Of a stretch of DNA of 64,000 nucleotides, positions 1 to 7,913 are shown piece by piece (the first letter of the stretch is position 1; every line of letters starts with the position of its first letter). Where the stretch lies: assembly GCF_903645295.1 (NCBI RefSeq), contig NZ_CAHJXM010000001.1, forward strand, positions 806,001 through 870,000. Reading direction: 5' to 3'. Position numbers and translations under genes: made by a program. Below the pieces are notes generated by a model that was given only the letters and a program-made list of their open reading frames with translations, was not told where the DNA came from and searched no databases. This DNA is from Bacillus sp. Marseille-Q1617. GTDB taxonomy: Bacteria; Bacillota; Bacilli; Bacillales; Bacillaceae_B.

Positions 1-342
1 GTACATGCCGACTATGACAGGCTCATCCAGATCCTCATCAACATTACGAAAAACAGCATCCAGTTCACGACCGGCGGAAGTATCACATTAAGCGGCTCTT
101 CTTCCGGTGAAGAAACCGTCATCGAAATCGAAGACACAGGAATGGGCATGGACCCTGAAGAGATCAAGTCAATCTGGCGGAGGTTTTATAAAGCGGACCT
201 GTCCCGGACGAATAACCCATACGGCGAGTTCGGCCTCGGGCTTTCGATTGTGAAGCAGCTGGTGCTGATGCATGATGGGTCGATTGATGTGTTTAGTGAG
301 AAGGGGAAAGGGACGAGGTTTGTGATTCGGCTGCCGTTGTAG
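1..342 (+). CDS. Sensor histidine kinase, C-terminal part (start lies outside the window)
   Basis: The reading frame is open from base 1 to the TAG at 340-342 and encodes the ATP-binding (HATPase_c) half of a two-component sensor kinase. The N box (LINITKNSIQF), G1 box (DTGMGM), F box region (RFYKAD) and G2 box (GLGLSI) appear in the usual order. Such kinases autophosphorylate a histidine in the missing upstream domain and pass the phosphate to a response regulator. The sensing domain, histidine and partner lie before the window, so the signal cannot be named. A strong hairpin follows, so this is the last gene of its transcript. Confidence 0.9.
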   Translation, partial: VHADYDRLIQILINITKNSIQFTTGGSITLSGSSSGEETVIEIEDTGMGMDPEEIKSIWRRFYKADLSRTNNPYGEFGLGLSIVKQLVLMHDGSIDVFSEKGKGTRFVIRLPL

Positions 343-360
343 GCAGTAGTCATTCTAATG

Positions 361-418
361 GGGCCTGACCCCCGGCATGGAGAAACGTTCCCGTGCCGGG
401 GGGGCAGCCCTTTTTTTC
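361..418 (+). terminator. Rho-independent terminator, GC-rich hairpin family
   Basis: A GC-rich inverted repeat (GACCCCCGGCA against TGCCGGGGGGGC) is followed by TTTTTTT. It lies 18 bases after the kinase stop. It resembles the other GGGCCTGCCCCC-type hairpins in the window, for example at 38488. Confidence 0.8.
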
Positions 419-420
419 TT

Positions 421-903
421 CTAATGCCTCAATATTTTCTCAAGTTCAATTTCGTCCCTTAATGGTATCCCATCATTTCCGATCAACGGGATTTCCGGTT
501 TGATCTCCCTGGCCCTTTCCACAGCGTTTCTATGAATCTTCACCAATTCAAAGCTTCTCTTTTGATAGAATTTCAATGCCAGTAGATTATCATTTGTGGT
601 GATCAGTTTTACTCGATTGCATCCATTGTCTGTGGCTGCATGTTCCACTTCCTTGAGCAGGGTGGAGCCGATGCCTCTGCCTTCTTCTAAACTATCTAAT
701 GAAATGATCTCACAATCCTTGTTTTTTATGATGTAGGTGATTAATCCAACGATTTGCTCTTCCTCATTTAGTACCGCAAAACCATCCAACGTCGAGCAAT
801 CGAACACCCCGCTCGAAATCACCATCTGCGGGCTTCCCCAGTGGGTGGTAAAGAAGTCATTCAGTTTACATTTAGCTAAATGGTTTGTATTGATAATGTT
901 CAT
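421..903 (-). CDS. GNAT family N-acetyltransferase
   Basis: A 160-residue protein of typical GNAT length. The acetyl-CoA pyrophosphate-binding motif is visible as EEGRGIGSTLL at about residues 73-83. It is followed by the family pattern of a hydrophobic strand (VKLITTN) and LALKFYQKRSFELV near residue 105-120. It should transfer an acetyl group from acetyl-CoA to an amine; the substrate cannot be read from sequence. The start at 903 has GTGAGG about 8 bases upstream. It converges with the kinase across the shared hairpin at 361-418. Confidence 0.85.
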   Translation of the reverse strand: MNIINTNHLAKCKLNDFFTTHWGSPQMVISSGVFDCSTLDGFAVLNEEEQIVGLITYIIKNKDCEIISLDSLEEGRGIGSTLLKEVEHAATDNGCNRVKLITTNDNLLALKFYQKRSFELVKIHRNAVERAREIKPEIPLIGNDGIPLRDEIELEKILRH

Positions 904-1144
904 TTGCAGACCTCACTTTAGTTGGTTTGGTATGAATTATTTTAACATAAATTTCCTTATGGTTTGGTGTGGTTTCTACTTGGAAGTTGTTGTGTAAAGG
1001 AGTTTGCTTCCTTAAAGATATAGGTGAAATGAATGTGTTTTTATGTATGGGCCATTTAATGATAAAAGGGATTGTGGAATTATTTGGTTTTTGAAATAAT
1101 TATTATAAGAAATTAGTACAAATCGATATAGGGGTGAAAATACA

Positions 1145-1363
1145 CTGGATAGATTATTTGGAGGATTAATTATATCCTTATCATTATTAACAACAGCCAT
1201 CATATCAATCATTCTTTCAGAAGAAGGATTTATTATTTCTGTTATATGTATCTCCCTGGCAGCTTTTATTGGGGTGATTTTATTAACAAATCGGGAAGAA
1301 AAAATCAGCAGGCCGGCAGCGGATGAAGAAATCGAAAAGCAATTAGAGGAAGAGTTAAATTAA
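1145..1363 (+). CDS. Small two-helix membrane protein with a CTG start
   Basis: A 72-codon frame that has no ATG, GTG or TTG start. CTG at 1145 is the only plausible start and has AGGGGTG at 1129-1135, nine bases upstream. The product has two hydrophobic stretches (LFGGLIISLSLLTTAIISII and FIISVICISLAAFIGVILL) followed by a highly charged tail rich in Glu and Lys, typical of a small membrane protein with a cytoplasmic tail. The frame is closed upstream by TAA at 1106. Family not recognised. The good ribosome binding site and the protein-like composition support it; the unusual start lowers confidence. Confidence 0.5.
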   Translation: MDRLFGGLIISLSLLTTAIISIILSEEGFIISVICISLAAFIGVILLTNREEKISRPAADEEIEKQLEEELN

Positions 1364-1416
1364 GGGAAGGGAAAGGCTGCTGAGTTACTAATCTAATTCA
1401 TCAAAAGGGAGGTTGA

Positions 1417-1641
1417 TTGAATAAAAACTACAAAGGAGGGAACGGCATAATAATGTTTAAGGATAGCATCAAGCTCCCCTTACTATATTTCTTGTCATCA
1501 ACAATTTGGCAACTTATCGATAACCGGCAAATTCTTTGGAATGACAATATATTCATCTGTTTCATTATGTTCATATCAATAGTCTTCTATAATTGGGCGA
1601 ACATACCTTATGATTGGAAAAAGGATAATGTAGAAAAATAG
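1417..1641 (+). CDS. Small membrane protein, unknown function
   Basis: A 74-residue protein with two likely membrane segments (LPLLYFLSSTIWQLI and IFICFIMFISIVFYNW) and a short charged C-terminus. TTG at 1417 follows AAAAGGGAGG at 1403-1412 with a tight 4-base spacer. An in-frame ATG at 1453 follows AAAGGAGGG at 1432-1440 with a 12-base spacer. Either could be the true start; the ATG would remove 12 residues of low complexity. Family not recognised. It follows the CTG-start membrane protein and may be co-transcribed with it. Confidence 0.5.
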   Translation: MNKNYKGGNGIIMFKDSIKLPLLYFLSSTIWQLIDNRQILWNDNIFICFIMFISIVFYNWANIPYDWKKDNVEK

Positions 1642-1699
1642 TTATCTATCTATTGTTTAAATAACGGACGACGGTTAAATGTAATAAGGATGTGATGAC

Positions 1700-2143
1700 T
1701 TGCAAGGTTATAATGTGGTAATGGTTTATAACAAAGAAATGGACAAGTTGTTAATGTGTGAGAGGTTGAAAAATCCTTATAAGGGATTAAGTAATTTAGT
1801 AGGCGGGAAAATCGAAAATGGAGAGTCGGCTATTGATGCTGCTTATAGGGAACTTCTTGAAGAAACCAACATCTTTAAAGAAGATATCATTCTTCATCAT
1901 TTAATGGATTTTACATACTATCTTCAAGATTGTTACGTTGAGGTATATGCAGGCAGATTAAAGCGGGAAGTATCGGTTTCGGGTGATGAAAATATCCTGT
2001 ATTGGTCTGAGTTGGATCGTAACTTCTTTGATATGTCCTTATATGCCGGAGAAGGAAATATTGGTCATATGATTGAGCAAGTGAACAGTGTAAAGGATAG
2101 GTTATTTCTAAAAAATGCCACTGCTTGGGGAGAGCGTAATTGA
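1700..2143 (+). CDS. Nudix hydrolase
   Basis: A 147-residue protein with a nearly canonical Nudix box at residues 35-57 (GG, then KIENGE, AAYRELLEE, TNI), which holds the Glu residues that bind the catalytic metal. The usual Gly after EExx is Asn. Nudix enzymes cleave nucleoside diphosphates linked to another group; MutT-like 8-oxo-dGTPase or NTP cleaning is possible, but the substrate is not predictable. The start is TTG at 1700, with AAGGATGTGATG just upstream. Confidence 0.85.
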   Translation: MQGYNVVMVYNKEMDKLLMCERLKNPYKGLSNLVGGKIENGESAIDAAYRELLEETNIFKEDIILHHLMDFTYYLQDCYVEVYAGRLKREVSVSGDENILYWSELDRNFFDMSLYAGEGNIGHMIEQVNSVKDRLFLKNATAWGERN

Positions 2144-2277
2144 AACCTGATTCTTTTAGTATTGCTATTAAAGAAATCGGCTGGAGTGGGAACCGATATC
2201 CTCTTTATGATGAATTCTGGCTCGATGACGCATCCCTGAAGAAACTTACCCGGAAGATGAAGATTCACATGAGCTGA
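2140..2277 (+). CDS. Possible 45-residue coupled small ORF
   Basis: TTG at 2140 overlaps the TGA of the Nudix gene (TTGA), with GGGGAGAG just upstream at 2127-2134, so translation could be coupled. The peptide (KPDSFSIAIKEIGWSGNRY at its start) reads like ordinary protein sequence, not a shadow frame. No family is recognised. It may be a real small protein or the surviving start of a longer gene cut by a later rearrangement. Confidence 0.3.
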   Translation: MKPDSFSIAIKEIGWSGNRYPLYDEFWLDDASLKKLTRKMKIHMS

Positions 2278-2300
2278 GGAACCTATGAAGAAAAGATAAT

Positions 2301-2356
2301 CGAAGGCCCGTCCCAACGTGCACTAACGCATTAACGCACGCCGGGACGGGCCTTCG
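2301..2356. terminator. Bidirectional palindromic hairpin between convergent genes
   Basis: A perfect 14-bp stem (CGAAGGCCCGTCCC at 2301-2314, GGGACGGGCCTTCG at 2343-2356) encloses a core containing AACGCATTAACGCA. It separates the Nudix transcript from the convergent SgrR-like gene. It belongs to the GGCCCGTCCC hairpin family seen again at 41462, 49238, 56556 and 57609. Confidence 0.65.
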
Positions 2357-2371
2357 AACTTGATCGAATCC

Positions 2372-4024
2372 CTACACTTCCGGCCGCACCCACAGTTTCG
2401 AAAAGTCTACATACCCGAAATGTTTAAACTCGATATTCATGATATCCGTAGAGAACGGGATGTACTTTTTCTCGTAATAAAGGGGGATCATGATCGATTC
2501 TTCGATGAGCCTTTTCTCGATTTTAATATTCAGCGCAGTCCATTCCTTGAATGGTGTATGAAGGTATTCCTGCAATTGACTCTTCCATTTTTCATCTTTT
2601 GCGAATAGATGAAAGAGAGGGGAAAAGCCGTTTTTCAAAAAGTGATAGAAGGAAAAGTCCTGGTTGGATTCAAAGATTTCCCCGTGGACGAAAAGGTCGA
2701 CGTTCAGTGTCTCAGGCTGCTTGGTCAATGTGTCGGCAAAGGAAAACCACTGGAGCTCGACCGGGATTTTTTCTTTTTTAAGTATATCAACGAGCCACTG
2801 CGTCGTCTTGGCGGTGTGATTGGCACCCCGAATCACAATCGGTTCTATAAACGAGGGGCGTTCTGGCTCAAGGATCGTTATATGATGATCGTGACCTGCC
2901 AGGATGCTTTTGTCATTCGGTGTCATCCGCGGGTCGCAGTCCTTAAGCTTGTGACGGTTCTTTGCAATGACCCAATGAAGATATTCGCGGATCTCTTTCC
3001 TCTGAATCGCAGAGTCCCGGTACGGGCCGGCATTCATGATCACAACTCCGAACCCGGAGTCACTCTCCACTTCAACCGACAAAGAATCACTACGTTCGAT
3101 GTGAGAATGATAGATTCCCTTAAAGTCCTGCGGTACCTGGACAAACTCGACGGCATCGAGGAGCGGCCTCTCTTGAAAGTGCTCCTTGAAGGCAGCGAGA
3201 GTCGTCTTTGAATCACTGTTTTCCTCGAGGAAAAAGCATCCGGTGCCAAGCACCCGATCCTTGTTTTCCTTGTAAATGCTGGCACACATCATACTGAGCA
3301 TCGGCAGCATATAACTGCAGCCCCCGGGGTGGACGATGTCGATGATGAGGGGGGCTTTTACCTCGATGGTTTCAACGGGTGCCCATAAATCCTGGTAATG
3401 CGGATACGTCCGAAGTTTTTCGAGACAGTACACGACATCTTTTGCCGTCAACACGGAGCCGTCATGAAATGTGATATCCTTTTTTAAATAGATCCGCAGT
3501 TTAGTAGATGAAACATCCCAGCTGTGTGCGAGTTCCGGCACGATATTTCCGTCTTCTGTAAGGGAAACGAGCCGGTTAAATACGTTCGCCACCAAGTGGG
3601 CGCTGAGGACGTCCGCAGCCTCCAGCGGATGGATGGAGAAAAAGGGATATCGTTTCGGCACAATCAGCTTATCCTCCGATTCCTGTACAAACCCGAGCTT
3701 CGTTTGGAATTTGTTCATCAGCCTCATCTTGCTGTCCGTCGACCAGCTGTACATCAAATACTTGCTGATCCGTTCAACAGGTTCCTCATCGATGAGCTTC
3801 ACGACCTCTTCTTCATACACTTCCTCGACATCCTTCTTCCATTGAAGCGTCGATACATTCCCGCGTCCGCGGCCGGGGGTAAAGGCAATCCAGCCTTCTT
3901 CATTCCATTTTTTCAAATAGCGGGTCGTCTGCTTATGGCTTAATTGAAGGGTTTCAGAGATTTCTTCCACCCGGATGCTGCCAGATGGATAGTACCTCCA
4001 AAGAGTGAGTAATTTATTCTCCAT
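2372..4024 (-). CDS. SgrR-like transcriptional regulator: HTH fused to a solute-binding domain
   Basis: A 550-residue protein. Residues 1-90 form a winged-helix region of SgrR_N type (ISETLQLSHKQTTRYLKKW is the recognition part). From about residue 125 it resembles the oligopeptide/dipeptide solute-binding fold (SBP_bac_5: WDVSSTKLRIYLKKDITFHDGSVLTAKDVVY). There is no signal peptide, so it is a cytoplasmic regulator using a binding-protein fold as ligand sensor. The start at 4024 has AGGAGG nine bases upstream; the longer frame starting at 4051 has no such site. It is divergent from the MFS transporter at 4125, as SgrR-type regulators often are from their target. The ligand is unknown. Confidence 0.85.
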   Translation of the reverse strand: MENKLLTLWRYYPSGSIRVEEISETLQLSHKQTTRYLKKWNEEGWIAFTPGRGRGNVSTLQWKKDVEEVYEEEVVKLIDEEPVERISKYLMYSWSTDSKMRLMNKFQTKLGFVQESEDKLIVPKRYPFFSIHPLEAADVLSAHLVANVFNRLVSLTEDGNIVPELAHSWDVSSTKLRIYLKKDITFHDGSVLTAKDVVYCLEKLRTYPHYQDLWAPVETIEVKAPLIIDIVHPGGCSYMLPMLSMMCASIYKENKDRVLGTGCFFLEENSDSKTTLAAFKEHFQERPLLDAVEFVQVPQDFKGIYHSHIERSDSLSVEVESDSGFGVVIMNAGPYRDSAIQRKEIREYLHWVIAKNRHKLKDCDPRMTPNDKSILAGHDHHITILEPERPSFIEPIVIRGANHTAKTTQWLVDILKKEKIPVELQWFSFADTLTKQPETLNVDLFVHGEIFESNQDFSFYHFLKNGFSPLFHLFAKDEKWKSQLQEYLHTPFKEWTALNIKIEKRLIEESIMIPLYYEKKYIPFSTDIMNIEFKHFGYVDFSKLWVRPEV

Positions 4025-4090
4025 TGTGCCTTTCCTCCTAAAAGGGGACATTGTTTTGTAAAGTGTCTATTTTTAAAATAATCCGTCTAG

Positions 4091-4106
4091 TTTACTATAC
4101 AGTAAA
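4091..4106. promoter_or_regulatory. Inverted repeat in the regulator/transporter divergent promoter region
   Basis: TTTACT-ATAC-AGTAAA is a perfect 6-bp inverted repeat located 18 bases before the MFS start codon, in the 100-base gap between the divergent SgrR-like and MFS genes. Its placement fits an operator for the adjacent regulator. That role is inferred. Confidence 0.35.
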
Positions 4107-4124
4107 TAGAGGAGGAGGAACAAC

Positions 4125-5387
4125 ATGAAGTGGAAGGAATTACCTCAAAATATAAAAGTACGGATGATCACATCATTCTTTAACCGCGCTGTTTCATCCG
4201 CCGTTATGCCGTTCATGGCGCTGTTCTTTGCACAGGAAATGAATAAGGTCTGGGCAGGTGTGTTCCTGATCAACACCGTGGTGATCGGTTTTTTCATCAA
4301 CCTGGTGGGAGGATACATATCCGACCGCTTTCCGAGGAAGAAGGTACTGCTGACAACGTCTTGGCTGAACGCTTTATTTTTTCTCATCATGACCGTCAGC
4401 TTATTTCCTCAGGAAAAATGGATCCTGCTGTTCGCTGCAGCATATATCGGATTCATCATCACGAGCAGCCTCGGCCGTCCGGCGATGCATGCGATCATTA
4501 TCGATTCGACGACGCCGGAGAATCGGAAAGCCGTCTACGCGCTGGATTACTGGCTCGTCAATCTGTCGATGGCGATTGGTGCGGCCCTCGGTGGACTCTT
4601 GTATCTGAACCATAAGACAGAACTCTTTATGATGCTGACCTTCACATCGACAATCATCCCGATCGCTTATGGCATCTGGCTGCAGGACAAGTTCAAGGAC
4701 CAGCTGAAGAAACAGCACGACAATGTGTTCATCGACCTCGTCAACAATTACCGGATTGCTTTCCGTGATGCAGCTTTTGTAAAAGTGGTCGCGGGATCCA
4801 CATTCATTTTTGCAGCGGAATTCTCCCTGAACAGCTATATCGGGATCCGGCTTGCGGAAACATTCAAGTCGGTGAACATCGGGAGCTTCGAAATCGCCGG
4901 GGTACGGATGCTGAGTATCCTGAATATTGAGAACATGCTTCTCGTCGTATGCTTCACATTCATCATCAACCGCTACACAGACCGACTGAATAAAAAGAAC
5001 GCGCTCTTGATCGGACTCATCCTGTATGGCATCGGGTATGTGACCGTCACATCCGCCAACACATGGTACATCCTGATTGCGTTCAACCTGATTGCGACAC
5101 TGGGGGAACTCGTCTACTCCCCGATCCGCAACGCCGAACAGGCCAATATGATCCCTGCAGATAAACGGGGATCCTACTCCGCCTTCTCGAATTTATCCTT
5201 CAGCGGAGCGGACCTCGTCGCACGATCTACCATCATCATCGGTGCCTTCCTGATGCCGACGATGATGAGCGTCTACATTGGTTTTATCGTCATGCTTGGC
5301 ACGGTTCTTGTGTATACTGGTTTGTTTGCACGAAACTTTACAACGGGCAAGGTAGTGGACGGCATCAGTGCAAGTGGGGGGAAATGA
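4125..5387 (+). CDS. MFS transporter
   Basis: A 420-residue integral membrane protein with about twelve hydrophobic segments. The loop between segments 2 and 3 carries the MFS signature region (GGYISDRFPRKKVLL, about residues 64-78). It should move a small molecule, by proton-coupled uptake or efflux. The start at 4125 has GGAGGAGGA upstream. It is divergent from the SgrR-like regulator, which suggests control by it; by analogy with SgrR/SetA, sugar or drug efflux is possible but not shown. The last 90 bases of this gene have a decayed copy at 7625-7715. Confidence 0.85.
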   Translation: MKWKELPQNIKVRMITSFFNRAVSSAVMPFMALFFAQEMNKVWAGVFLINTVVIGFFINLVGGYISDRFPRKKVLLTTSWLNALFFLIMTVSLFPQEKWILLFAAAYIGFIITSSLGRPAMHAIIIDSTTPENRKAVYALDYWLVNLSMAIGAALGGLLYLNHKTELFMMLTFTSTIIPIAYGIWLQDKFKDQLKKQHDNVFIDLVNNYRIAFRDAAFVKVVAGSTFIFAAEFSLNSYIGIRLAETFKSVNIGSFEIAGVRMLSILNIENMLLVVCFTFIINRYTDRLNKKNALLIGLILYGIGYVTVTSANTWYILIAFNLIATLGELVYSPIRNAEQANMIPADKRGSYSAFSNLSFSGADLVARSTIIIGAFLMPTMMSVYIGFIVMLGTVLVYTGLFARNFTTGKVVDGISASGGK

Positions 5388-5444
5388 ACGGATAGGAGGG
5401 ACAAGAGAAGCTGTGCCAGCGACAGACGCAGTTTTTAGCAGTAC

Positions 5445-5484
5445 GGGGACGGTTCTCTTCCAAAGGAAGACAAAGAACCTCCCC
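5445..5484. terminator. Hairpin between convergent genes
   Basis: GGGGACGGTTCT (5445-5456) pairs with AGAACCTCCCC (5474-5484), one bulge. It lies between the MFS stop and the convergent gene ending at 5512. A T-run is not obvious on either side, so termination is likely but not certain. Confidence 0.45.
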
Positions 5485-5511
5485 AATGCTGCCGTTTTCA
5501 TGCTTTCAAGG

Positions 5512-5886
5512 TCATTTAATAATGGTTGATCCATGCAGCAGTTCAGGCTTTGCGCCCAGAATCAACAAGAATAATTTTGAATCACTGATGTTGTGATGCT
5601 TTTTCATAAGTCTTTTCAATTGGGCGATATTTGGATCTTCCTTCAGTTTTCCAACTTCCAGTCTGTAGAGAGTAAGAATGGATCCCCGCACGAATTGTGG
5701 CTGGTAATCCGGCAGCTCTTTATCTCTCAATAAAGAACCCATATATCCGTATTTTAATTGCAGTTGTCTCGTAAGGCTTGTGACATGCACAACCTGTTCA
5801 TGCAATTGGGGAAATTGCTGCTTTAACGATTCCACATCTTTTTTTGCCTCATACAGTTGGTTCATACTGGCCAACATACTGGTCAT
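5512..5886 (-). CDS. Conserved-looking helical protein of unknown function
   Basis: A 124-residue, largely helical cytoplasmic protein with no membrane segment. The start at 5886 has GGGAGGAG about 7 bases upstream and its ATG overlaps the TGA of the preceding thioesterase gene (ATGA), so the two are translationally coupled. A longer frame from 5910 would overlap the thioesterase further and has no site. The first 40 residues suggest a coiled coil (YEAKKDVESLKQQFPQLHEQV). Family not recognised. Coupling suggests a role linked to the acyl-CoA thioesterase. Confidence 0.65.
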   Translation of the reverse strand: MTSMLASMNQLYEAKKDVESLKQQFPQLHEQVVHVTSLTRQLQLKYGYMGSLLRDKELPDYQPQFVRGSILTLYRLEVGKLKEDPNIAQLKRLMKKHHNISDSKLFLLILGAKPELLHGSTIIK

Positions 5887-6425
5887 GATGCTTCTCCTCC
5901 CATATTCCAAGGTTTCTCAAGCTTGATGATTTCCGTCAGGGTCTTACTGTGTTTTCGGCGGATTCGCCTGTTTTCTGCGCGTTCTTTCCCTGATTCAAAG
6001 AGGAATTTCTCTTCTTCGGTTTCGGGCAGTATTTCCGGAACTTTGATCGGTTTCTTATTCTCATCCAGTGCAACAAAGGTGAGAAAAGCGGTGGCCGCCA
6101 TTCTTCGTTCCCCGGTGATCATATCTTCGGCGATTACTTTACAGAAGATTTCCATCGATTTATGGCCGACGTATGATACAAACGATTCGACACATACGGA
6201 ATCTGTCTGATGAATCGGATATAGGAAGTCAATGGAATCGGTGGATGCTGTCACGCATTCCTTCACCCGGGCATGGCGCCTTGCTGATAACGTAGCATTG
6301 TTATCCAGCTTCTTCATCAATACCCCCCCAAACAATGTATTGTAATTATTCAAATCATTGATCATGACCTGATCTGTATTAACGACCAGGCTTTCTCTGG
6401 GATGCTTCGTTTCTTGCATGAACAT
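5883..6425 (-). CDS. Acyl-CoA thioesterase (hotdog fold, YkhA-like)
   Basis: A 180-residue hotdog-fold enzyme. The family-defining segment NTLFGGVLMKKLD (about residues 34-46) and the strand pattern SFVSYVGHKSMEIFCKV are clear. It should hydrolyse acyl-CoA thioesters to free CoA and fatty acid in the cytoplasm, like Bacillus subtilis YkhA. The start at 6425 has AAAGGA seven bases upstream. The tail from about residue 128 is charged. It is first in a two-gene operon with the helical protein downstream. Confidence 0.88.
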   Translation of the reverse strand: MFMQETKHPRESLVVNTDQVMINDLNNYNTLFGGVLMKKLDNNATLSARRHARVKECVTASTDSIDFLYPIHQTDSVCVESFVSYVGHKSMEIFCKVIAEDMITGERRMAATAFLTFVALDENKKPIKVPEILPETEEEKFLFESGKERAENRRIRRKHSKTLTEIIKLEKPWNMGGEAS

Positions 6426-6632
6426 TCCATTCCTTTCTGTAATAAATGGTTTCTCAAACGTTTGATATACAAAGTGTAAGTGCGTATGTAAGATAAGTGA
6501 AATGAATGTTCTGTATCCTTTTCATAGAGAGTATCTATGGAACTGCTTTCATCCAAATGGAAACAGCATGTGATTTTACAAAATCAGCTGAAGAATATTT
6601 GAAAACTGGGACAAATGCAGCAAAAAAGCACC

Positions 6633-7526
6633 TCAATCAGAGATGCTTCCCATTAACCGTTCCTGTGTAAACTTGAGCCATTCCTTTGTGGCATATGATA
6701 AATACTGATTTTTTCTCCAGATGATTGCAAGGTCCCACTCGATGACAGGCTTGACCACCTTGATAGCGACCAGGTCTTCTTTTAACAACTTATAAACACT
6801 TGCAGGCAAAATTGAAACCCCCAGTTCAGCCTTGATCATCTTTCCAATAAAATCCCATTGCGAACTTTCGGAAACGACTTTCGGAATGAAACCGGCTTCC
6901 TTGCATGCCCCCCTGATTCGATCATGTAAAGCAAAGTCCTTATTAAATAGAATGAGCAGCTCATTCTCCAATTCTTTTAACTTGATCTGCTTACGTGCCG
7001 AAAATCTATGCGTTTTCGGCACCACTGCGAGGAGCTCTTCCTTCATGAACGAAAAATGATGAAAATTCTCCTCGGGCGTCGGCGGCACCGCGATCCCGAC
7101 ATCAAGATGATCACCCAAAATATCTTCTTCGATCCTTTTTGTCCCATTTTCAATCAGCTGGAATGTGATGTGCGGGTACAACTGATGAAATTCACCCAAG
7201 ACACTGATGAATTGCCCGGCATCCATAATCGGAGGGAGCCCGATGCGGATATGTCCCCTCTGCAACCCAATCAGATCATCCAATTCCTGCTGCACATTCT
7301 CGAATGCTTTATCAATCGTTTGGGCCTGTTTGAGGATGGCATGGCCGGCATCTGTCAATACCAGCTGCCTCCTTGACCGATCAAATAATTCCACTCCAAG
7401 CTCATCCTCCAGGTTCCTGATCATCTTGCTAATCGTGGGCTGAGTGACAAATAAATGATCTGCAGCACGCGTGAAACTCTTGAATCTCACCACTTCTATA
7501 AAATATTTCAAGTGCCTGATATCCAC
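6633..7526 (-). CDS. LysR family transcriptional regulator (CidR-like)
   Basis: A 297-residue LysR-type regulator. The winged HTH is at residues 1-60 (FTRAADHLFVTQPTISKMIRNLE) and the effector-binding domain follows from about residue 90. The N-terminus resembles Bacillus CidR/YwbI, which controls cidAB holin-like genes. No cidAB or other obvious target is adjacent, so the target is unknown. The divergent upstream space holds only a decayed fragment of an MFS gene, so a former partner transporter may have been lost. Confidence 0.87.
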   Translation of the reverse strand: MDIRHLKYFIEVVRFKSFTRAADHLFVTQPTISKMIRNLEDELGVELFDRSRRQLVLTDAGHAILKQAQTIDKAFENVQQELDDLIGLQRGHIRIGLPPIMDAGQFISVLGEFHQLYPHITFQLIENGTKRIEEDILGDHLDVGIAVPPTPEENFHHFSFMKEELLAVVPKTHRFSARKQIKLKELENELLILFNKDFALHDRIRGACKEAGFIPKVVSESSQWDFIGKMIKAELGVSILPASVYKLLKEDLVAIKVVKPVIEWDLAIIWRKNQYLSYATKEWLKFTQERLMGSISD

Positions 7527-7624
7527 ATTCTCATCTCTTTCCTCATAACATTAGTATGTAGCCATATTAACATATTTGGACTGATGTGAAGGAGGATATC
7601 ATCGTCCCACTGTCCATTCAAGTT

Positions 7625-7715
7625 TGGAACGGTTCTTGTATAAACTGGTTTGTTTGCACGAGAGTGGGCAGCGGGCAAGGTAGGGGGAGGCAACAGGGCA
7701 AATGGGGGAAATGAA
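7625..7715 (+). pseudogene. Decayed copy of the 3' end of an MFS transporter gene
   Basis: This stretch aligns along its whole length with 5296-5387, the last 90 bases of the MFS gene, including ACGGTTCTTGT, ACTGGTTTGTTTGCACGA, CGGGCAAGGTAG and the stop region GGGGGAAATGA. In the MFS reading frame it gives TGLFAR, then GKV, with an in-frame TAA and one base lost. It is untranslatable. It is either a leftover of a deleted paralogous transporter or a partial duplication. Confidence 0.8.
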
Positions 7716-7869
7716 AAAGGTGATTTCTGATTCGTAAGAGATCTCTCATTTTTTTAGTGCTGGAAAGAAGTAAGGGAACGAATATTCCGTAGACACCTTA
7801 AGCGTCCCACAGGTTAATACTCTGAAACTTCATGTCAAAACAATTATTCGGCTTCTTAATACACCACAT

Positions 7870-7890
7870 CCACCATATATATTTAAAGGA
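7870..7890 (+). promoter_or_regulatory. Upstream motif shared by both DUF2935 genes
   Basis: CCAC, an AT-rich ATATATATTTAAAGGA block: nearly the same sequence lies at 24736-24757 before the second DUF2935 gene. Here it ends 23 bases before the start codon, so it may be a promoter or leader element. The sigma factor is not identifiable with confidence. Confidence 0.4.
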
Positions 7891-7913
7891 TTCTTAAAAA
7901 GAGGGGGAAGAGG

